This document shows, piece by piece, positions 7,479 through 15,957 of a stretch of DNA of 21,014 nt. The notes under the pieces were generated by a model that was given only the letters and a program-made list of their open reading frames with translations, ran no database searches and was not told the DNA's origin. The stretch's first letter is position 1. Each line of letters begins with the position of its first letter. Source of the stretch: Desulfobulbaceae bacterium (GTDB lineage: Bacteria > Desulfobacterota > Desulfobulbia > Desulfobulbales > Desulfocapsaceae); NCBI GenBank assembly GCA_031256095.1, contig JAIRRG010000248.1, positions 1 through 21,014 of the forward strand. Direction: 5' to 3'. The position numbers and the translations under genes were made by a program.

Positions 7479-9073
7479 CTGGCAATCTGTCCCTTCTGCC
7501 GGCTATCGTCGTCGATTGTGTCGGTTCGGCCATGATGCTCGTTTTGTCAATTTTATCCATGCGTTATGGTTTTTTACTTAGCCGCCGCCAGCCAGAGAAT
7601 TTCCTTTGGAGCTATCTTTTTTACATCACCGTTGCCATCGCCGCCTTTTCCACCTCGCGGGCGGTTGGACATCTGGTCAAGGAATTTCTTTTAATCAGCG
7701 GCAATAGGTTGTTGTGGGAGCGGATTTCTCCTTATTCTGGCGGTCTGAACACCCTGTTCATGGTTTCACTGGCGGCGGTGATGGTTTTTTACCATAAGGG
7801 CGTACAGGCCTATGACTTGTTGCAGGCGGAAACCGAACGGCTGAAAATCGCCAATCAGCAACTGGCTGAAACGAGTGCCCAGCTCCATGACCTGAACCGC
7901 AACCTGGAAAAAAACGTCGAAGACCGCACCAGAGAGTTGTCACGGTCGGAAGAAAAATACCGCCATCTCTTTTCCGCCTCCCAGGATGTGGTCTTGTTTT
8001 GCGACGCTGGCGGCGCCATCGTCGACATCAACGAAGCCGGACTGCGCACCCTTGGCTATGCGGAAACGGCTATCCTCGGTCATCGCTTCACTAAATTTAT
8101 GGTCAGACCGGAGGAATTCGTCCGCTGTCGCCGACAGCTTGCCGAAGATGGCCGCGTCAAAGATTTTGATGTCGAGCTGCGCCGGGGGGATGACTCGCCG
8201 CTGCCGCTTTTGCTGTCGGCGACCGCCGTCCACAATGAAGACGGCAGCGTTATCGGCTGCGAGATGATTGGCAAAGACCTGAGCCGCCTGAAGCAGATGA
8301 TGAGCCAGTTGGCGGCCAGCGAAAATATGGCCTCGATTGGTCAGATGGCCGCTGGCGTCGCCCATGAGTTAAAAACCCCGTTGGGGGTCATCCTTGGTTA
8401 CACTCAACTCCTGAAGGAAGACTTCCCCGCCGATTCCGAGCATCACCAATCGCTTGCCGCCATCGAGCGCCAGACCAAGGCCAGCCGCAAGATTGTCTCG
8501 GACCTGTTGAAATTCTCCCGGCAGTCGAGGAGCGCGCGCGAGCCGGTGGACATCAATGGCCTTCTCGACGATGTCGTCATCACCCACGGCCACGATGTCG
8601 ATTCTCCTAACTTGACTGTGAAAACCGACTACGGCCATGGGCTGCCCATGGTCAGCGGCGATGCCGCCAAATTACGTCAAGTTTTTGTTAATCTGTTGAA
8701 GAACGCTTGTCAGGCTGTACGCGGCAGGGCCGACGCTTGGGTGCGATTGTCGTCGCTATACGATGCTGAGGCCCAGGCGGTGTTGATTGACGTCGAGGAT
8801 AATGGCCCGGGGATTCCGGCCAGTGACCGCGAAAGGGTGTTTGAACCCTTTTTCACCACCAAGTTAGTGGGTGAGGGCACCGGTCTCGGTCTGTCGGTAT
8901 CCTATGGCATCGTCAAGGAGCATGGGGGTGTCATTGAGTTGGCAAATAACTCCTCGCCTGATCCGCCACCGGGTGGCAGCCGTTTTCGCGTGTGTTTGCC
9001 TGTCGACGGCCAGAAACGTCTGAAGCACGGAGAATCGGACCATCAGTGTGAGGAAGTGGGAATGCCCGCCTGA
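7475..9073 (+). CDS. Membrane-bound PAS-domain sensor histidine kinase
   Basis: Two-component sensor of 532 residues. Three predicted membrane helices (about 7-29, 43-70, 88-110) are followed by a coiled-coil stretch (about 115-155) and one PAS domain from about residue 158. The HisKA dimerisation helix carries the phospho-accepting H297 in VAHELKTP. The HATPase domain has N box NLLKNACQAV (about 406), G1 DNGPGIP, F box FEPFFTTK and G2 GTGLGLS. There is no receiver domain. Signal input is probably through the membrane part and the PAS domain; no heme- or flavin-specific residues could be assigned. ATG 7475 overlaps the preceding stop and has GGAG about 8 nt upstream. It probably phosphorylates the NtrC-type regulator at 5233. 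The molybdoenzyme genes begin 47 nt downstream, probably in the same transcript. Confidence 0.95.
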   Translation: MTGNLSLLPAIVVDCVGSAMMLVLSILSMRYGFLLSRRQPENFLWSYLFYITVAIAAFSTSRAVGHLVKEFLLISGNRLLWERISPYSGGLNTLFMVSLAAVMVFYHKGVQAYDLLQAETERLKIANQQLAETSAQLHDLNRNLEKNVEDRTRELSRSEEKYRHLFSASQDVVLFCDAGGAIVDINEAGLRTLGYAETAILGHRFTKFMVRPEEFVRCRRQLAEDGRVKDFDVELRRGDDSPLPLLLSATAVHNEDGSVIGCEMIGKDLSRLKQMMSQLAASENMASIGQMAAGVAHELKTPLGVILGYTQLLKEDFPADSEHHQSLAAIERQTKASRKIVSDLLKFSRQSRSAREPVDINGLLDDVVITHGHDVDSPNLTVKTDYGHGLPMVSGDAAKLRQVFVNLLKNACQAVRGRADAWVRLSSLYDAEAQAVLIDVEDNGPGIPASDRERVFEPFFTTKLVGEGTGLGLSVSYGIVKEHGGVIELANNSSPDPPPGGSRFRVCLPVDGQKRLKHGESDHQCEEVGMPA

Positions 9074-9120
9074 AGGCATTGGTTTCAGGCGATGTTTGGA
9101 TAGTCAAGGGAGGGAAAAAC

Positions 9121-11202
9121 GTGGGGAAATTTGTGTACAGCATGTGCGGCATGTGCGCCGTGCGCTGTCCGGTGCGGGTGGAGGTCGAAGATGGCCGCGT
9201 CAAATGGATTGAGGGCAATCCCCATGTCGTCGGCATTGAAGGCAGCCTGTGCGCCAAGGGGGCGGCGGCCATCTCGTTCGAGTACGACAGCGAGCGGGTA
9301 CAAACGCCCTTGATCCGTGATGGGGCGCGTGGTTGCGGCAAATGGAGGACGGCAAGCTGGGACGAAGCCCTCAATTACATTGCGGAAAAGCTGAAAACGG
9401 TGCAGGCCCAATACGGGAAAAGGGCGGTGGCCCTCACCGACAGAAGCGGCCCTTACACCGATTTGACCAAGAGCTTTCTCAAGGCGATTGGCTCGCCGAA
9501 TTACTTCGATCATGACGATACCTGCGCCAAGAATGTCAACATGGCCTGCCAGTCACTTTTTGGCTATGGCCGTGGCGAAACCGGCTACGATTACGGTGGT
9601 GCCAAACATATCGTTTTGGTCGGGCGCAACATCTTCGAATCGTTGCAGGTGAAAGAAGTCAACAACGTCCTCAACGCCATGGAAAAGGGCGCCAAGCTCA
9701 CCTACGTTGATGTCCGCGCCACCACTACCGCCGCCAAGGCCGATAATTTCTACCGTATCCGGCCGGGAACAGACTACGCTTTTTTACTTGGCCTGATCCA
9801 CGAAATTATCGTCAAAGGCTACTATGACGCCGATTTTGTCGCCAAGAACTGTAGCGGTTTTGATGAGCTGAAACAATTCATAGATCCCTATACGCCGGAG
9901 TGGGCGGAAATGGCATGCGAAATCGCGGCGGCGAAAATCCGTGATCTGGCCGCGCAACTGAATGAGGCCAAGCCGAAGGTGATCTTCCACGGCGGCTGGA
10001 TGTTCGCCCGCTACTACGATTCGTTTTACGTCAGCCGGATGCTCTATCTGCTGCACGCCCTGCTGGGTGGTGTCGAGACCAAGGGCGGTTTCATCATCGC
10101 CAAAGGCCCCGGCGACTGTGGGCGCAAGGGCTTGCAATCGCTCGGCAAAAATATCCCGGAGGTCGAAGAAAAAATCGTTGACGCCGCCATGAAGGGCAAA
10201 TCAATGGGCACCGGCCATCTGGTCAACTGTTACAAGGCGATGAAGACCGGCGAGCCATACCCGATCCGGGCGCTGATCTGCTATCGTCACGATATAATGA
10301 CTTCAATGCCTGACCCGGAAGGCCAGAAAAAATACCTCGATCATCTCGATCTTTTGGTCACCATCGACGTCAACTATTCGGATGTGGCCTGGCACTCGGA
10401 CGTCATTCTACCGGAAACCACCTATCTCGAGCGCTCGAACATCATCTGTACCCAAAAGGGATTGAAGCCGCAGTTCGCCATTCGCCGCCAAGCCGTGGCG
10501 CCGCTCTACGACGCCAAGCCAGCTTGGGAAATTTTCACTCTGCTGGCGGGGAAAATGGGTGTCGGCCAATATTTTCCTTACAAAAGCATAGGGGATATGT
10601 GGCGGGTGCAGCTTGAAGGCACCGGCGTCAGCCTCGAAGATTTTGACGCCAAAGGTGTAGTTGGTTTGTGCAAGGACGCGCTGTTTCAGGAGCCAGGCAA
10701 TCTGAAATTCAAAACGCCGTCTGGCAAAATTGAATTGGTGTCGCAAAACCTGACGAAAAACAATTTCCCGTCGTTCAAGCCCTACGCCAACCCGAAAAAA
10801 CCGGCGCCGGGGCATTTCCGCCTGATCTTTGGCCGCAGCCCGGCGCAAACGCACGGTCAGTCGCAGAACAACCTCTATTTGAATGAAATTCTGCCGGTGA
10901 ACACCCTGTGGATTAATAGCAAGGAAGCCGAGAAGATCGGTGTTCAACACGGCGATAAGGTAAAGATCACCGCGCCGGACGGCATGTACAGCGGCACGCT
11001 CGCCGCCCACGTCACGCCGTTTATCCACCCGGAGGCTGTCTTCATGCTGCACGGCTTTGGCAACGATATCCCGCTGAAGACGCGCTCGTTTGGTAAGGGA
11101 GTGCGTGACAGCAAATTTGAAACCGGCATGGTCGAGGCGATTGACCCGGTGGGCGGCGGCATCGCCTATCTGGAATGCTTTGTCAAAGTCGAAAAGGCAT
11201 GA
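9121..11202 (+). CDS. Cytoplasmic molybdopterin oxidoreductase, PsrA/PhsA-like catalytic subunit
   Basis: Catalytic subunit (693 residues) of the DMSO-reductase superfamily, binding bis-MGD and one [4Fe-4S] cluster. Seen: N-terminal C9-x2-C12-x3-C16-x27-C44 for the cluster, and a candidate molybdenum-ligand Cys135 in DDTCAKN. The C-terminal MGD-binding part has FGRSPAQTHGQSQNN and a HGFG motif resembling polysulfide and thiosulfate reductases. There is no Tat signal: the cluster motif starts nine residues from the N-terminus, so the protein should stay in the cytoplasm, unlike PsrA and PhsA. GTG 9121 is chosen for its AAGGGAGGG at 9106-9114; an upstream TTG at 9079 is in frame but has no good site. 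The next gene is 11 nt downstream. The substrate is unknown: sulfur compounds fit the family, and Fe(III) or other acceptors are possible. Confidence 0.9.
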   Translation: MGKFVYSMCGMCAVRCPVRVEVEDGRVKWIEGNPHVVGIEGSLCAKGAAAISFEYDSERVQTPLIRDGARGCGKWRTASWDEALNYIAEKLKTVQAQYGKRAVALTDRSGPYTDLTKSFLKAIGSPNYFDHDDTCAKNVNMACQSLFGYGRGETGYDYGGAKHIVLVGRNIFESLQVKEVNNVLNAMEKGAKLTYVDVRATTTAAKADNFYRIRPGTDYAFLLGLIHEIIVKGYYDADFVAKNCSGFDELKQFIDPYTPEWAEMACEIAAAKIRDLAAQLNEAKPKVIFHGGWMFARYYDSFYVSRMLYLLHALLGGVETKGGFIIAKGPGDCGRKGLQSLGKNIPEVEEKIVDAAMKGKSMGTGHLVNCYKAMKTGEPYPIRALICYRHDIMTSMPDPEGQKKYLDHLDLLVTIDVNYSDVAWHSDVILPETTYLERSNIICTQKGLKPQFAIRRQAVAPLYDAKPAWEIFTLLAGKMGVGQYFPYKSIGDMWRVQLEGTGVSLEDFDAKGVVGLCKDALFQEPGNLKFKTPSGKIELVSQNLTKNNFPSFKPYANPKKPAPGHFRLIFGRSPAQTHGQSQNNLYLNEILPVNTLWINSKEAEKIGVQHGDKVKITAPDGMYSGTLAAHVTPFIHPEAVFMLHGFGNDIPLKTRSFGKGVRDSKFETGMVEAIDPVGGGIAYLECFVKVEKA

Positions 11203-11213
11203 GGAGAGCCGCC

Positions 11214-11663
11214 ATGGGCAAGCACATCATTCAACTGAAAAAATCCCGCTGCATCGGCTGCTACGCCTGTGAAGTGCATTGCAAGACCAAGAACGAGTTA
11301 CCGGTCGGCCCGCGCAACTGCCGCATCATTGCCGACAATTCCAAGGTGGAGGACGACAGGCCGAAGACGGAATTCTCTTTCATGCCCTGCTTCCATTGCG
11401 ACAAGCCGTGGTGTGTTGCCGTTTGCCCGACCGGGGCGATGCAAAAGCGGACGGACGGTATCGTTTTCGTTGATCAGTCGCTGTGCATCGGTTGTAAATT
11501 CTGCGTTACCGCCTGTCCTTGGGGCGCGCCGCAGTGGAACGCCGAGACGAAAACTGTGGAGAAGTGCGACCATTGCCGCGACCGCGTCGACGCCGGACTG
11601 CAACCGGCCTGCGTCAGCAACTGTACGGCCCGCGCCCTGCAATGGGTCAGCCTGGAAGATTGA
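11214..11663 (+). CDS. Four-cluster [4Fe-4S] electron-transfer subunit (PsrB/HycB-like)
   Basis: A small ferredoxin-type subunit (149 residues) that should pass electrons between the molybdenum subunit and the HoxU-like and flavoprotein subunits. Sixteen cysteines fall into the four groups typical of the PsrB/PhsB/DmsB family: CxxCxxCxxxC (C13-C23), CxxCx4CxxxC, CxxCxxCxxxC and CxxCx11CxxxC. There is no signal peptide or membrane anchor, in keeping with a soluble complex. ATG 11214 has GAGGAG just upstream, overlapping the end of the catalytic-subunit gene. It is shorter than most PsrB proteins (about 190 residues), lacking their C-terminal extension. Confidence 0.93.
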   Translation: MGKHIIQLKKSRCIGCYACEVHCKTKNELPVGPRNCRIIADNSKVEDDRPKTEFSFMPCFHCDKPWCVAVCPTGAMQKRTDGIVFVDQSLCIGCKFCVTACPWGAPQWNAETKTVEKCDHCRDRVDAGLQPACVSNCTARALQWVSLED

Positions 11664-11732
11664 TCAATAAATGCCAATCAAGGCAAAGGCCGGGTTACCG
11701 CCCCGTTTTTGCGTATCCGATGGGTGAATTGT

Positions 11733-12500
11733 ATGGTGAATTTCGTCATTGATGGGAAAAAAATGGCTGTCCCCGAGGGGACGACGGCGCTGGAGGCGGC
11801 CCGCGAGGCGGGCATCGCCATCCCGACCCTCTGCTATCTGAAGGCGCTGCGCCCGAACAAAGCCTGTCGCCTGTGTATCGTTGAGGTGCAGGCTCCTGGC
11901 CTGAAAAAAATGGTCGTGCCCTCCTGCGATTTACTGGTGGCCGAGGGCATGGAAATTGTCACAAATAATCAGAATATCAAAAAGATGCGCGCTGACATCG
12001 CCGCGCTGCTCTTGGCTGGTTTGCCGGACAACAAGGAAGTCAAGGCGCTGGCGGCAAGCGTGGGTGTTTTCGCCACCCCCTTTGCCGTTACCCACCACGA
12101 TGCTTGCGCCCTCTGTGGCATCTGTATTCAGGCCTGCCAGCAGAAAATCGGCGTTTCGGCGCTGTCTTTTGCCGCCAAAGGTGGCAAATCGGCGGATGTG
12201 GTGGTCCTCGAAGCCAGCCGCTGCGTTGGCTGCGGCGCCTGCGCCAACGTCTGCCCGGTTGGGACAATTGCCGTCCGCGACCAAAATGGCAAACGTCAAC
12301 TGTTGCTCTACGGCCAGGTGGCCAATGCCATCGATATGGTAGCTTGTCAGGCGTGCGGTGCCCCTTTTACCACGGAAAAGGTCATCAGCCTGCTGAAAGA
12401 CCGGCTGAAAAAAGATGCGCTGACGATGGATGCCGTGTACTGTCCCGCTTGTGCGCGAGAAAAGAACCCGGCCCCTCGTTTCGAGCAGGCCGCGAACTGA
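11733..12500 (+). CDS. HoxU/NuoG-like iron-sulfur subunit with C-terminal CxxC pairs
   Basis: Electron-wire subunit of 255 residues, like the N-terminal part of complex I subunit NuoG or hydrogenase HoxU. A [2Fe-2S] ferredoxin fold has cysteines C34, C45, C48, C65. Two [4Fe-4S] motifs follow: C125-x2-C128-x2-C131-x3-C135 and C164-x2-C167-x2-C170-x3-C174. The His-Cys3 cluster motif (HxxxCxxCxxxxxC) usual between these parts is absent; its place is taken by a cysteine-free stretch (95-120). The C-terminus has two CxxC pairs (205/208 and 237/240) that could form a zinc ribbon or another cluster. ATG 11733 was chosen because the ferredoxin fold starts there; no strong ribosome binding site is seen. 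It probably links the four-cluster subunit to the flavoprotein encoded next. Confidence 0.88.
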   Translation: MVNFVIDGKKMAVPEGTTALEAAREAGIAIPTLCYLKALRPNKACRLCIVEVQAPGLKKMVVPSCDLLVAEGMEIVTNNQNIKKMRADIAALLLAGLPDNKEVKALAASVGVFATPFAVTHHDACALCGICIQACQQKIGVSALSFAAKGGKSADVVVLEASRCVGCGACANVCPVGTIAVRDQNGKRQLLLYGQVANAIDMVACQACGAPFTTEKVISLLKDRLKKDALTMDAVYCPACAREKNPAPRFEQAAN

Positions 12501-12533
12501 AATCAGCAGATGATCAAACAACGGGAGGAGGAC

Positions 12534-14453
12534 ATGGCAACATCATTCAACAGTTGGGGCGGCGAGGTGAAGGCGCTGCAATACGGCAACAAGGATGTGG
12601 CGGCGGTGGTGGCCTGGGGCGAGGTGTCGGTCGCCGACCCCAATACCGACATTGTCAGTTTGTGTGTCGAATACGCCCATGGCGTCCGCGACAATTCCTG
12701 CGGCCACTGCATCCCCTGCCGGGTTGGCACCCAGGTGATCGCCGATTTGCTTGATAAGATTGTCAGCGGCCAGGGCAACGGAAAATACCTCGACCAGATC
12801 ATTGATCTTGCCGACACTATCGGCCAGGCTTCGTTCTGCGACATCGGCCAGACGTCGCCGAAGGCGATTGCTTACATGATCAAACATTTCCGTGCCGATT
12901 TCGAGAAAGCCATCGCCACGCCGCCAGCGCGGAAGGGGGGCTACGCCTACAAGTCGTTTGTCACCGCGCCCTGTATGCAGGCTTGCCCGATTCATCTGAA
13001 TATCCCGCAGTATATTGAGGACATCAAACGCGGGTGTTTTCAACAATCTTTGGATGTCATCAAATCGAAATTGCCGATGCCGGGCGTTGTCGGCCGCGTC
13101 TGCGTCCGCCCCTGCGAGTCGGTCTGTCAGCGAGGCCGTGCCGATGGTCCCTTGCAAATCAAACATCTGAAGCGTTTTGTCGCCGATGATGCCTTGGAAC
13201 GCCAGGCTTTGGCGCCGGACTGCTGCTCCAGCGGTGCTACGAAGGTGGCGGCGCAAGAAGCCAAGGTGGCGATTATCGGTGCTGGTCCGGCCGGCGTCAC
13301 CTGCGCCAATGTCTTGGCCAAAGAAGGCTATAAAGTGACGATTTTTGAGATGCTGCCGGAGCCGGGCGGCATGGCCGCCGTCGGTATTCCCGACTATCGC
13401 CTGCCGAGGGAAATTCTCCGTGGCGAGGTGGCGGAAACCGAAAAGCTGGGGGTTGAAATCCGCTACAACCAGGCGATGGGCAAAGACTTCACTATCCAGC
13501 AACTGAAGTCTGAGGGTTACAAGGCCATCTTCATCGCCATCGGCTGCCACACTTTTAAAAAAATGCGGGTCGAGGGCGAGGATGCCGGTTACTACGGCTT
13601 TGTCCCCGGCGTCGTTTTTCTGCGCAACATCAATTTAGGCCGTCTCGACCAGGTGCCAAAAGGCGCGCGTATTGCCGTGGTCGGCGGCGGCAATGTCGCC
13701 ATCGACTGCGTGCGCATTGCCTTTCGCGTCGGTTTCACCGAGACCAATTTGGTTTATCGCCGTAGCATCAAGGAGATGCCGGCCGACCCGGTGGAAATCC
13801 ATGACGCCCAAGCCGAGGATGTCAAATTTCACTTCCTGGTCGCCCCAAAACGCATCATTGCCGAAAACGGTAAGGTGGTTGGCCTCGAATGTGCCAAAAT
13901 GGAATTGGGCGAGCCAGACGCCTCTGGTCGCCGCCGTCCGGTTGAAATTCCAGGTTCCGAGTATGTGATTCCCGCTGACGTGGTGGTTTCAGCCATCGGT
14001 CAGGAAGTCGATACCGCCTGCACGGGAACGGTCGAAGGCGCCAAACTCGACAAATGGGGTGTCATGATGGTCGATGACAACCTGATGACCACTGTGCCGG
14101 GCCTGTTCGCGGGCGGTGATTACGTCAGCGGCCCGGATACCTTGATTGGCGCCTGCGCTCATGGCCGCCTGGTTGGTAAAAAGATCGTCAAATATCTGGC
14201 CGGTCAAGCCGTGGAAAAATTACCGGAGGAAGACGAATTCGCTTTGGTCAAACAGTTGCAGGCGGTGGTTCCGAGCCAAAATGGGCCGCTGCCCGCCGGT
14301 GTGCCGCGCGCCGCCATTGCCCATGAACCAGCGAACGAACGCAAAGTCGATTTTCGCGAGGTTGATCATGGCTTTACGGCGCCGGAGGCCGTGCGCGAGG
14401 CCGACCGTTGCCTGCGCTGCTATCGGGTCGTGACCTACGCCTGCCAAGCCTGA
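12534..14453 (+). CDS. NuoF C-terminal domain / GltD-like NAD(P)H oxidoreductase fusion (SfrB-like)
   Basis: Flavoprotein of 639 residues that probably exchanges electrons with NAD(P)H. Residues 1-130 match only the C-terminal iron-sulfur end of NuoF: C56-G-H-C59-x2-C62-R-x-G, plus C102; the FMN/NADH-binding part of NuoF is missing. Residues about 140-225 are a GltD-type iron-sulfur domain (C147, C151, C190, C194, C198). An FAD fold begins at IIGAGPAG (about 247-254), followed by EPGGM, the NAD(P)H motif VVGGGNVAIDCVR and the late FAD motif GLFAGGDYVSG. A short cysteine cluster (CLRCYRVVTYAC) ends the protein. The layout resembles the beta subunit of the Geobacter soluble NADPH-dependent Fe(III) reductase SfrAB, as far as I recall. 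ATG 12534 is fixed by GGGAGGAGG at 12523-12531. It is the last gene of the molybdoenzyme set. Confidence 0.9.
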   Translation: MATSFNSWGGEVKALQYGNKDVAAVVAWGEVSVADPNTDIVSLCVEYAHGVRDNSCGHCIPCRVGTQVIADLLDKIVSGQGNGKYLDQIIDLADTIGQASFCDIGQTSPKAIAYMIKHFRADFEKAIATPPARKGGYAYKSFVTAPCMQACPIHLNIPQYIEDIKRGCFQQSLDVIKSKLPMPGVVGRVCVRPCESVCQRGRADGPLQIKHLKRFVADDALERQALAPDCCSSGATKVAAQEAKVAIIGAGPAGVTCANVLAKEGYKVTIFEMLPEPGGMAAVGIPDYRLPREILRGEVAETEKLGVEIRYNQAMGKDFTIQQLKSEGYKAIFIAIGCHTFKKMRVEGEDAGYYGFVPGVVFLRNINLGRLDQVPKGARIAVVGGGNVAIDCVRIAFRVGFTETNLVYRRSIKEMPADPVEIHDAQAEDVKFHFLVAPKRIIAENGKVVGLECAKMELGEPDASGRRRPVEIPGSEYVIPADVVVSAIGQEVDTACTGTVEGAKLDKWGVMMVDDNLMTTVPGLFAGGDYVSGPDTLIGACAHGRLVGKKIVKYLAGQAVEKLPEEDEFALVKQLQAVVPSQNGPLPAGVPRAAIAHEPANERKVDFREVDHGFTAPEAVREADRCLRCYRVVTYACQA

Positions 14454-14471
14454 ATATAAAAAATCAACCGG

Positions 14472-14505
14472 TTTCCCTGATTTTCCCACCGGAAAATCAG
14501 GGAAA
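14472..14505. other. Perfect 15-bp hairpin after the molybdoenzyme genes
   Basis: TTTCCCTGATTTTCC (14472-14486) and its exact reverse complement (14491-14505) enclose a CACC loop. A-rich tracts flank both sides, so a T-run follows the stem only on the minus strand, where no gene would use it. On the plus strand it is 18 nt beyond the stop codon and could stabilise the mRNA end or terminate without a U-tract. Confidence 0.6.
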
Positions 14506-14636
14506 TGATAAAAAAATTGGTATTCGCAAATCTGCTTGCCCAGCATGACTAATGTGAGGGCATGAGTGATACGTGCGTCCAAAAATGCTGTCCGTGGATG
14601 CTAAAGATGAACCAATTTTAAGTATGGAGTGGGAAG

Positions 14637-15938
14637 ATGAACAGAAAGTTTCGATTGTTGCCATGGTTCGCCGTGGCGCTGATGCTGGTGGTTGGCGCGC
14701 AGTCGTCGCGGGCCGATGAACAGGCCGCTGCCGCTGCACCCGCCGTCGCCCCTGTCGTCACCGGCGGCGTCACCATCAATCTCGACAAAACTAGCCTCGA
14801 CAACGGCGGTCAGATCAAAATTACCGGCAAGGCGCCGGCGGGACAAGAAGTCTATCTGGAAATTTACAACGACTCGCACAAGGTGCGAGCCACCCGTTTT
14901 GACAAAGATCCGATCAAAGATCCGGCCAACGGTGGTGGTGGCTCTGATAAATTTTATGTCGAGCAGATGAAGAAAAAGCCGGGTGATCGTCCCTATGTCT
15001 TCTATATGACGATGGAAATGCCGGCTTTTTATCGCATCATCGCGCCGGAAGACAAAAAGGAGGCTTTTGCCGCCGAGAAGAAAAAAGGCGGTAAATGGAG
15101 CGTTCCTGCCGTGATCAAAGGCATGGGTGCCGATGTCGCCTTTAACGCCCCAGCCGCAGCGAAAATCGACCATTACCAGAGCACACTTCTGGCCAGTGTT
15201 GTCGGCAGCCGCGGCGACAATCTGGGCACACTGGACGCCAAGAACGCCAAAATCCGCGCCATGCAGTTGCTGAAAGCACGTTTCCGTTCCATCGACAAGG
15301 TGTTCGCCACTGGCGTGAAAATCCAGCCGGACGGTAGCTACGAGGCAACTCTGAAAATGAGTGCCGGCAATTCACCGGGCGACTATAAAGTCGTCGCTTG
15401 GGTCGATAAAGACACCAAGGCGACAGCGGACTTCACCAACAACGTTTCCTTTCCCACTGTCTATCTGCCCAACGCCGGCACCAGCCTGAACCTGATTTGG
15501 CCTTTCATCATCACCTTGCTCATCGCCATCTTTGGCGTCATGATGGGCGCGGGCGGTGGTTTTATCATGAACCCGTTGTTTGTTCAGATATTCCCGACCC
15601 TGCCCCATCCCTACATCGCCGGCACGGTAATGCCGACGGTTCTTTTCTCGCAGGGCAGCGGTATTCTGACCTATTCCAAGATCAAATTCATTTCCTGGAA
15701 ACTTGGCATCGGCATCGGTCTGGCCATGATGCTTGGCGGTATCATCGGCCCTGGTCTGACCGAGAAGATCACCATGGAACAATTTAAATGGGTCTTCGGC
15801 TGTATTCTGGTTGTTCTGGCCCTCTTGATGTACTGGCAGACGACGCCGGGCTATCTGGAGAAAAACAAGAAGGAGCAGGCTATTTTGAAGGAATTCAAAA
15901 AACGCGCCGAAGAAGCCGCCAAGGCCAAGCAGGCTTAA
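14637..15938 (+). CDS. TauE/SafE half-transporter with large periplasmic domain (first half)
   Basis: A 433-residue protein. A cleavable-looking signal peptide (hydrophobic 8-20, ending SSRA) is followed by about 255 residues of predicted periplasmic, beta-rich, lysine-rich domain with no cysteines noted. Then, from about 284, come four membrane helices with the TauE/SafE repeat motif GAGGGFIMNP. The charged C-terminal tail is cytoplasmic or coiled. TauE/SafE proteins normally carry two such repeats in one chain (about eight helices) and export sulfite or sulfonates; here only the first repeat is present. The second repeat is the next gene, 19 nt away, so the two chains probably form one transporter. 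ATG 14637 has GGAGTGGGA upstream. The periplasmic domain may bind a ligand or a partner; its fold was not recognised. Confidence 0.87.
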   Translation: MNRKFRLLPWFAVALMLVVGAQSSRADEQAAAAAPAVAPVVTGGVTINLDKTSLDNGGQIKITGKAPAGQEVYLEIYNDSHKVRATRFDKDPIKDPANGGGGSDKFYVEQMKKKPGDRPYVFYMTMEMPAFYRIIAPEDKKEAFAAEKKKGGKWSVPAVIKGMGADVAFNAPAAAKIDHYQSTLLASVVGSRGDNLGTLDAKNAKIRAMQLLKARFRSIDKVFATGVKIQPDGSYEATLKMSAGNSPGDYKVVAWVDKDTKATADFTNNVSFPTVYLPNAGTSLNLIWPFIITLLIAIFGVMMGAGGGFIMNPLFVQIFPTLPHPYIAGTVMPTVLFSQGSGILTYSKIKFISWKLGIGIGLAMMLGGIIGPGLTEKITMEQFKWVFGCILVVLALLMYWQTTPGYLEKNKKEQAILKEFKKRAEEAAKAKQA

Positions 15939-15957
15939 TTTGAGGAGGATATGAGCG

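Noticed and set aside
14601..15173. 190-codon minus-strand frame opposite the TauE periplasmic domain
   Set aside because: Antisense of a gene with a clear signal peptide and ribosome binding site; no domain seen.
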